Source of the DNA: Streptococcus vestibularis
GTDB lineage: Bacteria > Bacillota > Bacilli > Lactobacillales > Streptococcaceae
Length of the DNA stretch: 64,000 bases
Direction of reading: 5' to 3'
NCBI GenBank assembly: GCA_010604095.1
Contig: JAABLG010000009.1
Location: forward strand, 1-64,000
Each line of letters starts with the position of its first letter. The stretch's first letter is position 1. The translations under genes were made by a program, and so were the position numbers. Below, one piece after another: positions 1 through 8,543 of the stretch. The notes below the pieces were generated by a model. That model searched no databases. It had not been told where the DNA came from and saw only the letters and a list, made by a program, of their open reading frames with translations.

Positions 1-1481
1 ACAATCTTGTCATAGTTAACTGACATACCAGCATCGTAGTAGGCCAACTCTGGGCTTGCTACACGAGGTTCTGCCTTGATGCTAGAGCGTTCTTTAAAAG
101 TATAAGTTCCTGAGTCAGGAAGGCTATAACTAGTTGTTGTATGCGTTTCTTCAACCTTGGCAGGAACTGTGTAAGTGGTGCCACCCACACCAACTAATTT
201 ACCATTAGTTTCAACATAGTAAAGATGAACATTGTAGAGACCACGTTCATTCTTGTGGTCAGTTAGACTAACGTTAACCTTGTAGTTACCATTGTTAAGA
301 CGAGTCGCATTGTACCAGATGATATCATCTTGACCATTCTTTTCAGACCAGATTGGAACGGATACCCCGAGGACACCGTTTTGGTCTGAAACATTACTGA
401 TAACGACACTAAAATCACCATTGTCATGGCTTTCAATAGCGATATCGCCTCTTGGTTTAGCTACAGCCTCTACAGTAGCACCTAGGTCGACGTAACGACG
501 AGTACCATTGTATGACACATAAGAAATCCAACGGTGGTTATCCGCAAGCAAAGATCTATCGTAGTTAACTGACATACCAGGATCAAAATTGAACTCAGTC
601 TTAGCAGTCAAGCTAGGTTGGTTCTTCACATCTGCAGGTTTAGTGAAATAATAAGTACCACGTTCAGGGATGGTTTCATCTCTAGCCGCCTCAGTGTTGC
701 TACTAGTATTTTCAGCCTTCAAAGCTGCGATATCAGCGTAGTAGCGTTCATAATCGTAACCAATGTAAGAAATCCATTGGTGATTATCTCTCTTCAAGAC
801 CTTATCATAAATAACATGGTCACCTGCACTAAAGACGAAAGTAGGTTTGATATCCATGACTGGAGCTGTACGAATTTCAGTAGTGCGACGGAAATAATAG
901 GTACCGTTTGATGGAATATCAAGAGAACCATCAGCAGTCACAGGACCATCCACACCAGGTTGAGGAGTATCCACAGCTTCACGGTCAGCACCTATGGTTT
1001 CCGCTACTTCTGAAGTTGCTGAACGGTCCGTTTCACTAGCTACTTCAGAGCTAGCTACTGATGACACTTCATAACGTGGGCTAGCCACCTCTGAGCTCGC
1101 AACAGAAGCAACAGCAGATGCAGATTGAGCAACCTCTGCTGGTACTTCCAAAGAAGCAGCCTCGCTGACCACTACACTACTAGCTTCAGAGGAAGCAACT
1201 TCACTGCTAACAAGCTTAGGTCTTGGCGCTTCTGATCTTGACGCAGGTTCATTGAGAGCATCGTTAATAGCTTCTGAGGTAGCTTGATCTATTTGAGGTG
1301 CTTCAGAATGATTCACATAAACTTCATAATCCGTACTTGGACCTGTGCTATTGGCTTGTTCCTGAGCCAAAGCATGTCCACCAAGCAACAAGCTCGCACC
1401 AATCAAGACTGATGCAGCTCCAAAAGAATATTTACGAATAGAATAACGTTGACGTTCCTTGATAACATTTGCCTTTCTCAT
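1..1481 (-). CDS. YSIRK surface protein with SH3b and GBS Bsp-like repeats (3' end beyond window)
   Basis: Partial: the frame is open from ATG at 1481 to the window edge, about 493 codons. The N-terminus has a YSIRK-G/S signal peptide (YSIRKYSFGAAS near residues 14-25) with likely cleavage after HALA. A Ser/Ala/Glu-rich linker (about 40-165) follows. Then come SH3b-like modules with the signature [ML]SVNYDxxL...HxWISYxSYxxxRRY, a GBS Bsp-like repeat (VSDQNGVLGVSVPIWSE...DDIIWYNATR), and another SH3b module containing ASPELAYYDAGMSVNYD. The repeats closely resemble those of the CHAP hydrolase at 2837-4639, implying the same wall ligand. No CHAP or other catalytic domain is visible, but the C-terminus is missing. 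It is likely exported and wall-associated. Its own promoter lies at 1543-1571. Confidence 0.85.
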   Translation of the reverse strand, partial: MRKANVIKERQRYSIRKYSFGAASVLIGASLLLGGHALAQEQANSTGPSTDYEVYVNHSEAPQIDQATSEAINDALNEPASRSEAPRPKLVSSEVASSEASSVVVSEAASLEVPAEVAQSASAVASVASSEVASPRYEVSSVASSEVASETDRSATSEVAETIGADREAVDTPQPGVDGPVTADGSLDIPSNGTYYFRRTTEIRTAPVMDIKPTFVFSAGDHVIYDKVLKRDNHQWISYIGYDYERYYADIAALKAENTSSNTEAARDETIPERGTYYFTKPADVKNQPSLTAKTEFNFDPGMSVNYDRSLLADNHRWISYVSYNGTRRYVDLGATVEAVAKPRGDIAIESHDNGDFSVVISNVSDQNGVLGVSVPIWSEKNGQDDIIWYNATRLNNGNYKVNVSLTDHKNERGLYNVHLYYVETNGKLVGVGGTTYTVPAKVEETHTTTSYSLPDSGTYTFKERSSIKAEPRVASPELAYYDAGMSVNYDKI

Positions 1482-1542
1482 TGTAATCACTCTCACTTTC
1501 TAGGCTGTTTCATAAAATAATGGAACCGTTTTTTACGCCTAT

Positions 1543-1571
1543 AGTATACCTCTTTTAAAAATATTTTACAA
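1543..1571 (-). promoter_or_regulatory. Promoter of the YSIRK protein gene
   Basis: On the minus strand TTGTAA (1571-1566) and TATACT (1548-1543) are separated by 17 bp. Predicted start is near 1536, leaving a leader of about 55 nt before ATG 1481. Confidence 0.6.
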
Positions 1572-1653
1572 GTATTTCATTAATATTACTAAACTTTATT
1601 TTGTAGAAAATTGATCGACAATCTTTTCGATAACTATTATCTATTATAATGAA

Positions 1654-1685
1654 GAAAAGTCCTTAGCTATATCTAAGGACTTTTC
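1654..1685 (-). terminator. Intrinsic terminator after the 99-aa gene
   Basis: A perfect 13-bp stem, GAAAAGTCCTTAG with CTAAGGACTTTTC, has a 6-nt loop and a T-rich 3' flank on the minus strand. It ends the operon that runs from 4639 to 1769. Confidence 0.8.
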
Positions 1686-1768
1686 CTACATCTAATTTCT
1701 TGACACATTAAGCAAATCTGAATAGATTAATCAATTCATTCCGAGTTAAATTGACTATAGATATCATT

Positions 1769-2068
1769 CTAGTCTAAGTCTGATTCATCATAGATGTATT
1801 CCTCTAAATGTTCAGTCACTGTAATCTCATCACAGGAGCTAACATTTTGAAAATCCTTAATGTAAACAATTTTATATTGATTTGGTAGAAGTAATGGAAA
1901 GGCAAATGGCTTACCATTCTTACAAACGCGAAACATCTGAAGGCTATCTGTTACGTTACTAATAAAGACAAACGGAAACAAATGAGGACTGGGAGAATTC
2001 AAATAGTGATAGGTACCCTTTAAGGTACCACTAGTACTTCTCACTTCTCCATGTTCTTTTTGAGACAT
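1769..2068 (-). CDS. Small protein of unknown function (99 aa)
   Basis: Not recognised. It starts at ATG 2068 behind an AGAAGGAG ribosome-binding site about 12 nt upstream, and follows the lipoprotein gene by 64 bp in the same direction, so it is probably the last gene of the CHAP operon. There is no signal peptide or membrane segment. The middle reads like a beta-rich globular domain (FPFVFISN, MFRVCKNGKPFAFPL, YKIVYIKDF) and the C-terminus is acidic (EEYIYDESDLD). Being cytosolic and last in a lysin operon, it could be accessory or protective, but that is speculation from position only. Confidence 0.6.
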   Translation of the reverse strand: MSQKEHGEVRSTSGTLKGTYHYLNSPSPHLFPFVFISNVTDSLQMFRVCKNGKPFAFPLLLPNQYKIVYIKDFQNVSSCDEITVTEHLEEYIYDESDLD

Positions 2069-2132
2069 TTTTAAAGTATGCTCCTTCTACTACTTGTTAT
2101 TTCCTTTTCTTAAGTACTGAGGGACAATACCA

Positions 2133-2825
2133 TCAATCTAATTTATTGTAAACATGCATCCGACCATATATCGCATCAGAACCAAAACGAATCTGTCCAT
2201 TACTATCAAAGAAAATTGGGTCACTGGTTGGTCCATCATTATGAGCAAAACCTGCCACATAACCGCCATCTTGAGCAAAACCATTAAAGAGCTGACTACT
2301 TGTATCACTATAACCACTTTCAGCACCAACACGGGTTACACTACCAGATGGGGATACTGTAATTGTGTCTCCTAAGTCATTTTGATAGGTACCAGCAACA
2401 CTAGAGAAATCACCATTAGCCATTGCAGTAGCATCAACTGCTGTGGTAGCTGGTGTTTGTTCCGCTGAAGTAGCTGGTTGTTCTGTCGTAGTTCCTTGAT
2501 TTACTCCAGCTGTTTCTTCACTAGGATTTGTTGGGGCAACTTCTTGTTGAGCAGATCCAGCAACATTTCCGGCTGATGGTTGTGAATCCTTTTCTCCAGA
2601 GGTTGCTTTTGAGACTTCTTCTGAACTAGAAGATTTTGTCTTTTGCTCAGACTTCTTCGCTTTTTCTTTTGAAGATGGTTTTGTCGATTTCACTTTCTGA
2701 CTAACCTTACTAGAGCTCGATGTTAATGTGGCTTCCTTCTTGTTATTACCACATGCACCAAGTAATAGAACGGAAGTTAAAGCGAGTGCGGTTAAAGTTG
2801 TGAAACGTTTTGTAGCAGGTTTCAT
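2133..2825 (-). CDS. Lipoprotein with Ser/Thr-rich linker and DUF6287-like C-terminal domain
   Basis: 230 aa. Lipoprotein signal peptide with lipobox LLGAC (Cys near residue 25), so probably lipid-anchored outside the membrane. Residues about 30-135 are a low-complexity Ser/Lys/Glu/Thr/Ala linker suited to crossing the wall. The C-terminal ~95 residues form a compact domain beginning GDFSSVAGTYQNDLGDTITVSPSG and ending IYGRMHVYN, which resembles the streptococcal DUF6287 lipoprotein domain (family name from memory). The start is 11 bp after the CHAP gene stop, so the two are co-transcribed. It could be a substrate-binding, wall-anchoring or self-protection partner of the hydrolase; function is unknown. 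Confidence 0.8.
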   Translation of the reverse strand: MKPATKRFTTLTALALTSVLLLGACGNNKKEATLTSSSSKVSQKVKSTKPSSKEKAKKSEQKTKSSSSEEVSKATSGEKDSQPSAGNVAGSAQQEVAPTNPSEETAGVNQGTTTEQPATSAEQTPATTAVDATAMANGDFSSVAGTYQNDLGDTITVSPSGSVTRVGAESGYSDTSSQLFNGFAQDGGYVAGFAHNDGPTSDPIFFDSNGQIRFGSDAIYGRMHVYNKLD

Positions 2826-2836
2826 AATAATTCTCC

Positions 2837-4639
2837 TTAATTAATAGCAATATAACGGCGATTTCCACTATAACTGAGATAAGAAATCCAAGTGTGTCCC
2901 TCATTAGTCAATACTCTATCATAATTAACCGTATTACCAGCGTCATAATAAGCTAATTCAGGGCTTGACATACTAGGTTCTGACTTTATACTGACTCGTT
3001 GTGTGAAACGATAAACACCACTTGATGGGATAGTATATGTATCCTCATTCTTTTGCACATTAACAGTAGTCCCCCCAACACCAACAAGTTTACCGCTATT
3101 TTCAACATAATACAAGTGAACATTATAAACTCCTGTTGAATTTTTATGATCACTTACGTTTACATGTTGACGATAAGTTCCATCAGATTGACGAGTAGCA
3201 GTGTACCAAATAATATCATCTTGTCCATCAATTTCAGACCATGTTGGGAGCGATACTTTTTGAACTCCGTTAACGTCTGAAACATTGGAAACGATAATAT
3301 CAAATGTTCCTGTCTCAGAATCATTATTTACAATTCTTATAGTACCCGTTGGACTACTAGTCACATTTACAATTTCACGAATAGGGATATAACGACGATT
3401 TCCAGCGTAAGATAGATAAGAAATCCACTCATGACCATCTGCAATCAATTTACGATCATAGTTTACACTTTGACCTGCGTCATAGTACGCAAGTTCTGGG
3501 CTTGACATTTTAGGTTCTGATTTTATACTAGCACGTCCTTTGAAATAATAGACACCACTTTCTGGAACTTCTTGATCTACTGAAGGTGATGGGTGATTTG
3601 AAGAATCGTCCACCACTCTATTAATATCCTTAAAGTGAATAAATCCTGTTACAGTATTTTTATTAACTACCTGTCTATGATAAATATGATCATCATGCCA
3701 GTTATACTCTTCTAATTCAATGTAATCCCCCATGACATTAGATACCCATGCAACATGTTGATATTGATTATCATACCAAGCCACTGAACCCAATGCTGGA
3801 GTATTATCTACTCTGTAACCTTCACTACGTGCTCGATATCCCCATTGTCCTGCATCACCATAAGCATAAGGAATTGTAAATCCATTCACTGTACTTAGGC
3901 GATAAGCTACAAATGATGTACATTCCCTAACATACTGTCCCCAATCATCTGCATCTACCCAAATTCTACCATTCTTGAATCTTTGAGGGTAGTCATCACC
4001 ACGTGCAATTGAACCACCACCTGCTGAAAACAAGGCAACATCTCCAGACGAAACATTATTAACATTTGTTGAATGAATGTACTTACCATCTTTTTTGGTG
4101 GCTCGAATCCGTGTCACATCATTAACAATGGAGGTTTTTGGCTTATCAATATTCGCAGCAGCATACCCAACTGTTTTCTTGCCTTCTGGGTTAGTAGGAT
4201 CTACTTGTTCAAGTGTATCAGATTTTTTATCCTCTGCTACCACTTTGGGTGTCTCTTTTTCACCTTTTGTCTCTAACACAGATGTAGTACTGTTTTCTGA
4301 GACTTTATTACTTGTGTCTAACTCGGAAATACTTAACTCAGATTTTTCGATTGTATCAGGTTTTACTTCATCCCTCGTTTCATTTGGGCTTTCTAAAGGA
4401 ACTTCTGGAGTATTAACTTGTACTACTTCTGTAGATTTTCCAATTTCTGTATTTGTAGAAGCCACTGTAACATCTGATTTTTCTGTAACAAGACTTGATG
4501 GAGCGACAGCATTCGCTTCTGTCACTTGATCAGCAGATGCTGATACTCCCATAAAGAAAAACCCTATTAGAACAGATGCTACACCAATAGAATATTTTCG
4601 AATTGAATAGCGGGTTAGTTTGTTATTTGAGTATTTCAT
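2837..4639 (-). CDS. YSIRK secreted CHAP-domain murein hydrolase with SH3b and Bsp-like repeats
   Basis: 600 aa. YSIRK signal peptide (YSIRKYSIGVAS, residues 11-22) with cleavage after about residue 37. An acidic low-complexity spacer runs to about 170. A CHAP (NlpC/P60-superfamily) domain spans about 205-340, with catalytic Cys240 in RECTSFVAYR and His295 in QHVAWVSN, and E311/N313 in the following strand. SH3b module 1 is at about 362-420, a GBS Bsp-like repeat at about 430-525 and SH3b module 2 at about 540-600. There is no LPXTG motif, so it is expected to be released or held by wall binding. CHAP enzymes cleave peptidoglycan as amidases or endopeptidases. RBS AAAGGAG precedes ATG 4639. 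A ComR-type box upstream (4777-4798) suggests pheromone control, by analogy with competence fratricins and predation lysins. Confidence 0.92.
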   Translation of the reverse strand: MKYSNNKLTRYSIRKYSIGVASVLIGFFFMGVSASADQVTEANAVAPSSLVTEKSDVTVASTNTEIGKSTEVVQVNTPEVPLESPNETRDEVKPDTIEKSELSISELDTSNKVSENSTTSVLETKGEKETPKVVAEDKKSDTLEQVDPTNPEGKKTVGYAAANIDKPKTSIVNDVTRIRATKKDGKYIHSTNVNNVSSGDVALFSAGGGSIARGDDYPQRFKNGRIWVDADDWGQYVRECTSFVAYRLSTVNGFTIPYAYGDAGQWGYRARSEGYRVDNTPALGSVAWYDNQYQHVAWVSNVMGDYIELEEYNWHDDHIYHRQVVNKNTVTGFIHFKDINRVVDDSSNHPSPSVDQEVPESGVYYFKGRASIKSEPKMSSPELAYYDAGQSVNYDRKLIADGHEWISYLSYAGNRRYIPIREIVNVTSSPTGTIRIVNNDSETGTFDIIVSNVSDVNGVQKVSLPTWSEIDGQDDIIWYTATRQSDGTYRQHVNVSDHKNSTGVYNVHLYYVENSGKLVGVGGTTVNVQKNEDTYTIPSSGVYRFTQRVSIKSEPSMSSPELAYYDAGNTVNYDRVLTNEGHTWISYLSYSGNRRYIAIN

Positions 4640-4752
4640 AATAAATCTCCTTTGTGTATTTTAAATAAATTTTATGACAAGTGTAAATTCCTAAAATCCC
4701 CAAAGAAAATAATGCACTCAAATTTCTATTCTTCAATTCGCTTTATGGATAT

Positions 4753-4798
4753 AATATACTGCATATTAGAAAAAAGAACAGGACACGTATGTCCTGCT
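4753..4798 (-). promoter_or_regulatory. ComR-type palindrome plus -10: candidate pheromone-controlled promoter of the CHAP operon
   Basis: The palindrome AACAGGACA-N4-TGTCCTGCT (4777-4798) matches the published ComR/ECom-box pattern AACANGACA-N4-TGTCNTGTT at all but one fixed base. On the minus strand a T-tract (4775-4771) and a -10 candidate TATATT (4758-4753) follow. A start near 4746 puts the box centre at about -41, a class II activator position. There is no good -35, as expected for activator-dependent promoters. The same hairpin overlaps the regulator's stop codon and can also act as its terminator. Confidence 0.7.
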
Positions 4799-4800
4799 CT
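4775..4800 (-). terminator. Terminator-like hairpin at the end of the regulator gene
   Basis: An 11-bp stem with one mismatch and loop CGTA, followed on the minus strand by TTTTTTC, overlaps the stop codon at 4799-4801. It is the same DNA as the ComR-type box, so the element may do both jobs. Confidence 0.6.
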
Positions 4801-5722
4801 ATTCTTTCATGGCATCTCTCATTTTCTCTGATATGATATCTGCTAAAGAGGTATCTCCTAATAATCTAGCCAAGATTATCCCTTCTTGGTAGGCCTTTTT
4901 AGCCTCAAAAATATCATTCTTTACAACATATAGATACTGTCCCTCTAGCATTCTCAAAATTGGTTTTTTCTGATAATCTTGAGTTTCCTCCATAATACGA
5001 TGCAGTTGATTGAATGCTATCTCCGATAAATGAAACTTTTTTCGTTCATATTCAACTATTGGAACCATTAATAAGGCATCCCTAAGTAAAAATAAATACT
5101 CCGTGGGAATATTATCATAACTATTTATAAGATTTCTACAAATGGCATAAAAAGTCTCTTCACTAAACCCATCTGACCGCATACTATCACCATCTCCTAA
5201 CGAAATTTGATATAGTTCTATAAGTAGTAGATCATTGATAGTGTATACCCTTTTCTCACATAATGATGATAAACTCTTCTCCAAAATGCTCATGCCAAAT
5301 TTTTGGTGTGTCTTTGAAGTATATGAGTAAAGTTTTGACTGTAAGATATCAACAACCCTCTGTTCATCAGCTGGCAAATCATCATAATAAATATCAATAA
5401 TTTTACCCAGCTTTTCGTCTAGTTTCATTAGGTTATTTGGCTTATCTAGACTAGTCGCATGCATCAATTGATATTTGAGATTGAGGTATTCTACCGGCAA
5501 CTTTGAACCTATAGCCCTCTCTCCAAGCAATTCCGATAAAGATATATTCAGACGTCTTGCCAAGTGCTCTAAGGTCTCTAATTTAGGTTGAGACTTCCCT
5601 GTTTCTATACGTGTCAATTGTCGTACTGATAAAACCTCATCCCCTTCACAAAATTTTTCTTTAGTGAATCCTTGTGCTAATCTCAATTCTCTTAACCGAT
5701 GACCAAAGTCTTGTCCAAACAT
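4799..5722 (-). CDS. ComR/Rgg-like XRE-family transcriptional regulator
   Basis: 307 aa. The N-terminal HTH_XRE domain (about 5-65) has the pattern GHRLRELRLAQGFTKEKFC...SVRQLTRIETGKSQPKLETL.HLARRL, very like ComR and its S. salivarius paralogues. The helical C-terminal part (about 75-300), with PVEYLNLKYQL near its start and TPR-like helices (AKKAYQEGIILARLLGD) at its end, matches the pheromone-sensing fold of ComR/Rgg/PlcR proteins. Length is slightly above ComR (about 300 aa). It lies directly upstream, co-oriented, of the CHAP operon, with a ComR-type box in between, so that operon is its probable target. The inducing peptide is unknown. Whether it is an orthologue of ScuR or SarF cannot be decided here. 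Promoter at 5772-5800. Confidence 0.85.
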   Translation of the reverse strand: MFGQDFGHRLRELRLAQGFTKEKFCEGDEVLSVRQLTRIETGKSQPKLETLEHLARRLNISLSELLGERAIGSKLPVEYLNLKYQLMHATSLDKPNNLMKLDEKLGKIIDIYYDDLPADEQRVVDILQSKLYSYTSKTHQKFGMSILEKSLSSLCEKRVYTINDLLLIELYQISLGDGDSMRSDGFSEETFYAICRNLINSYDNIPTEYLFLLRDALLMVPIVEYERKKFHLSEIAFNQLHRIMEETQDYQKKPILRMLEGQYLYVVKNDIFEAKKAYQEGIILARLLGDTSLADIISEKMRDAMKE

Positions 5723-5771
5723 CGCTAGCTCCCTTTTACTTGAAACTATTATAATTTTTATGATTTGTAAT

Positions 5772-5808
5772 AGTATACCACCCAGTATTCACTATTTCAA
5801 TTTTGAAA
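5772..5808 (-). promoter_or_regulatory. Promoter of the ComR-like regulator with overlapping palindrome
   Basis: On the minus strand TTGAAA (5800-5795) and TATACT (5777-5772) are 17 bp apart. A perfect inverted repeat TTTCAA-TT-TTGAAA (5795-5808) covers the -35 and could be an operator. Confidence 0.65.
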
Positions 5809-5850
5809 CGAAAATAATCATTACTTTCAATACCACTTACAAAGAAAAAA

Positions 5851-5872
5851 AGATAGGATTTTCATCCTACCT
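5851..5872 (-). terminator. alaS terminator
   Basis: A 9-bp stem (AGGTAGGAT with ATCCTATCT, one G-U pair in the RNA), a GAAA loop and a run of seven T's on the minus strand. It lies 28 bp past the alaS stop. Confidence 0.8.
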
Positions 5873-5900
5873 TTTCAAGTTACTTTTATTGTATCACATC

Positions 5901-8519
5901 TTAAAGCTGTTCTGCTACTGCTGAAAGAAGATCTTGGATACCATTGGCATCGCTACCACCGGCCATGGCCATATCTGGTTTACCACCACCACGACCTGAT
6001 ACGATTGGTGCGAGAACCTTGATAACATTACCTGCGTGAACGTCTTTAGACTTGCTTGCTACGAGGACATTAACTTTTTCGCCAATGTGAGCTGCAAGGA
6101 CAAGGACATCAGAGTAGTCTGCTTGTTTCCATTGGTCTGCAAAGGTACGAAGGGCACCAGCGTCAGAAACTTCCACTTGGCTAGCAATGTAACGAACACC
6201 GTTAGCTTCTTTAACGTCTTTGAAGACGTCACCAGCTGCAGCTGCAGCTGCTTTTTCTTTAAGCGCAGCATTTTCTTTTTGAAGGGCATGCAACTGCTCT
6301 TGAAGACTAGCAACCTTGTTAGGCACTTCTTTCAATTGTGGTGCTTTAAGTGTTGCTGCGATTGCTTTGAGGGCATCTTCTTCTTCACGGTAAGCAAGGT
6401 AAGCTTCACGTGATGTCACTGCCAAGATACGACGTGTTCCTGAACCGATACCTTCTTCTTTGACAATCTTGAACATACCGATTTCAGCAGTGTTGGCAAC
6501 GTGTGTACCACCACAAAGCTCAACAGAGTAATCACCGATTGAAACGACACGTACATTCTTACCATATTTTTCACCAAAGAGGGCCATAGCTCCCATTGAC
6601 TTAGCAGTGTCAATATCTGTTTCAATCGTTGTTACTGGAGTAGCTTTCCAGATTTCTTCGTTGACTTGTTCTTCGATAGCACGCAATTCTTCTGGAGTTA
6701 CAGCCTCAAAGTGAGTGAAGTCGAAACGCAAGAATTCTTGTTCGTTAAGTGAACCAGCTTGGACCGCATGGTTGCCGATAATATTATGAAGGGCAGCGTG
6801 CAAGAGGTGAGTTGCTGTGTGGTTCTTCATGACACGATGACGACGTGTATGGTCAATTTCAAGTTTATAGTTAGCACCGACTACAAGTTCACCTTCAACC
6901 TCAACGGTATGAAGAGGTTGACCATTTGGTGCACGTTGAACATCAACAACACGTGCCACGACAGTACCAGCTGCATCTGAGATCGTACCGTGGTCAGCTA
7001 CTTGTCCACCCATTTCAGCGTAGAATGGTGTTTGTTCAAAGACAAGGAGAGCTTGACCAGAATTTACAGTATCATGACGGGCATCATCAGCAACGATAAC
7101 GCTCAAACGACTTTCTGCAGCTTCATCTTCATACAAGAACTCAGATGGTTCAGTAATATTAGCGAGGGTTTCATTTTGCATACCCATAGAACCACCTTTA
7201 ACGACGCTAGCACGCGCACGGTCTTGTTGTTCTTTCATGGCAGCTTTGAAACCTTCATGGTCAATCTTGAAGCCTTCGTCTTCAGCCAATTCTTCTGTCA
7301 ATTCCACTGGGAATCCGTAAGTATCGTAAAGTTTGAAGATGTCTTTACCTTCAAGCGTATCTTTACCAGATTTCTTAAGGTTAGCAAGAAGTTCATCAAG
7401 CATGCTCGAACCTGCATCAATAGTACGTGCAAAGGTTTCTTCTTCACGTTTAACGATTTTTTCGATAAAGTCTTTCTTCTCAAGAACTTCTGGGTAATAG
7501 CTTTCCATGATTTTACCAACTGTTGGAACAAGTTTGTACAAGAAAGCATCAGAAATACCGAGACGACGACCATGCATTACAGCACGACGGAGAAGACGAC
7601 GAAGGACATAACCACGACCTTCATTACCTGGAAGAGCGCCATCACCGATGGCAAAGGCCAATGAACGAATGTGGTCAGCGATGACCTTGAAGCTCATATT
7701 ATCCCCATCAGGATCGTAAGTCTTGCCAGACATTTTTTCGATTTCACGAATGATAGGCATGAAAAGGTCAGTTTCAAAGTTTGTTTTAGCCCCTTGCATT
7801 ACGGCTACAAGACGTTCAAGACCTGCGCCCGTATCAATGTTTTTATTAGGAAGTTCTTTATATTCTGAACGTGGAACAGCTGGATCTGCGTTGAATTGTG
7901 ACAAAACGATGTTCCAAATTTCAATGTAACGGTCGTTTTCAATATCTTCTTCAAGCAAACGGATACCAATATTGTCAGGGTCAAAGTCTTCGCCACGGTC
8001 AAAGAAGATTTCAGTATCTGGTCCTGAAGGTCCAGCACCGATTTCCCAGAAGTTATCTTCAATTGGAATCAAATGACTTGGTTCAACACCGCAAGCAATC
8101 CAACGGTTGTATGAATCTTTATCATCTGGATAGTAAGTCATGTAAAGTTTGTCTTTTGGAAAATCAAACCACTCTGGGCTTGTCAAAAGCTCATAACCCC
8201 ATTCGATAGCTTCATCACGGAAGTAGTCCCCAACTGAGAAGTTACCAAGCATTTCAAACATTGTGTGGTGACGAGCTGTCTTACCAACGTTTTCGATATC
8301 GTTGGTACGGATAGCTTTTTGTGAGTTAGTGATACGTGGATTTTCAGGAATTACTGAGCCATCAAAGTATTTTTTCAAAGTGGCAACCCCTGAGTTAATC
8401 CAAAGAAGGGTTGGGTCGTTAACTGGAACCAAGTTAGCTGATGGTTCAACAGCGTGACCTTTTGATTTCCAGAAATCAAGCCACATTTGACGAATTTGTG
8501 CTGAAGTAAGTTGTTTCAT
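5901..8519 (-). CDS. alaS: Alanyl-tRNA synthetase
   Basis: 872 aa, full length for bacterial AlaRS. It charges tRNA-Ala with alanine in the cytoplasm. The class II catalytic core is N-terminal ([15 protein letters not shown]...[16 protein letters not shown] region). The editing domain has the zinc-binding motif HTATH (in [15 protein letters not shown]) and the later CGGTH motif. The C-terminal coiled coil and C-Ala domain end in the Gly-rich [13 protein letters not shown] segment. It lies 24 bp downstream of the LURP-one-related gene, and both fall under the T-box leader at 9030-9298. Start ATG 8519 has GGAGAAAC upstream. Confidence 0.98.
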   Translation of the reverse strand: MKQLTSAQIRQMWLDFWKSKGHAVEPSANLVPVNDPTLLWINSGVATLKKYFDGSVIPENPRITNSQKAIRTNDIENVGKTARHHTMFEMLGNFSVGDYFRDEAIEWGYELLTSPEWFDFPKDKLYMTYYPDDKDSYNRWIACGVEPSHLIPIEDNFWEIGAGPSGPDTEIFFDRGEDFDPDNIGIRLLEEDIENDRYIEIWNIVLSQFNADPAVPRSEYKELPNKNIDTGAGLERLVAVMQGAKTNFETDLFMPIIREIEKMSGKTYDPDGDNMSFKVIADHIRSLAFAIGDGALPGNEGRGYVLRRLLRRAVMHGRRLGISDAFLYKLVPTVGKIMESYYPEVLEKKDFIEKIVKREEETFARTIDAGSSMLDELLANLKKSGKDTLEGKDIFKLYDTYGFPVELTEELAEDEGFKIDHEGFKAAMKEQQDRARASVVKGGSMGMQNETLANITEPSEFLYEDEAAESRLSVIVADDARHDTVNSGQALLVFEQTPFYAEMGGQVADHGTISDAAGTVVARVVDVQRAPNGQPLHTVEVEGELVVGANYKLEIDHTRRHRVMKNHTATHLLHAALHNIIGNHAVQAGSLNEQEFLRFDFTHFEAVTPEELRAIEEQVNEEIWKATPVTTIETDIDTAKSMGAMALFGEKYGKNVRVVSIGDYSVELCGGTHVANTAEIGMFKIVKEEGIGSGTRRILAVTSREAYLAYREEEDALKAIAATLKAPQLKEVPNKVASLQEQLHALQKENAALKEKAAAAAAGDVFKDVKEANGVRYIASQVEVSDAGALRTFADQWKQADYSDVLVLAAHIGEKVNVLVASKSKDVHAGNVIKVLAPIVSGRGGGKPDMAMAGGSDANGIQDLLSAVAEQL

Positions 8520-8543
8520 TGTTTCTCCTTAATCAATTATTTC

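Noticed and set aside
1433..1440. TACGAATA ComX-box match on the plus strand
   Set aside because: It lies inside the codons for the YSIRK signal peptide and points away from any gene.
4077..4529. 150-codon open frame antisense to the CHAP gene
   Set aside because: It mirrors the low-complexity spacer of the hydrolase, has no RBS and gives a Ser/Val-rich composition typical of shadow frames.
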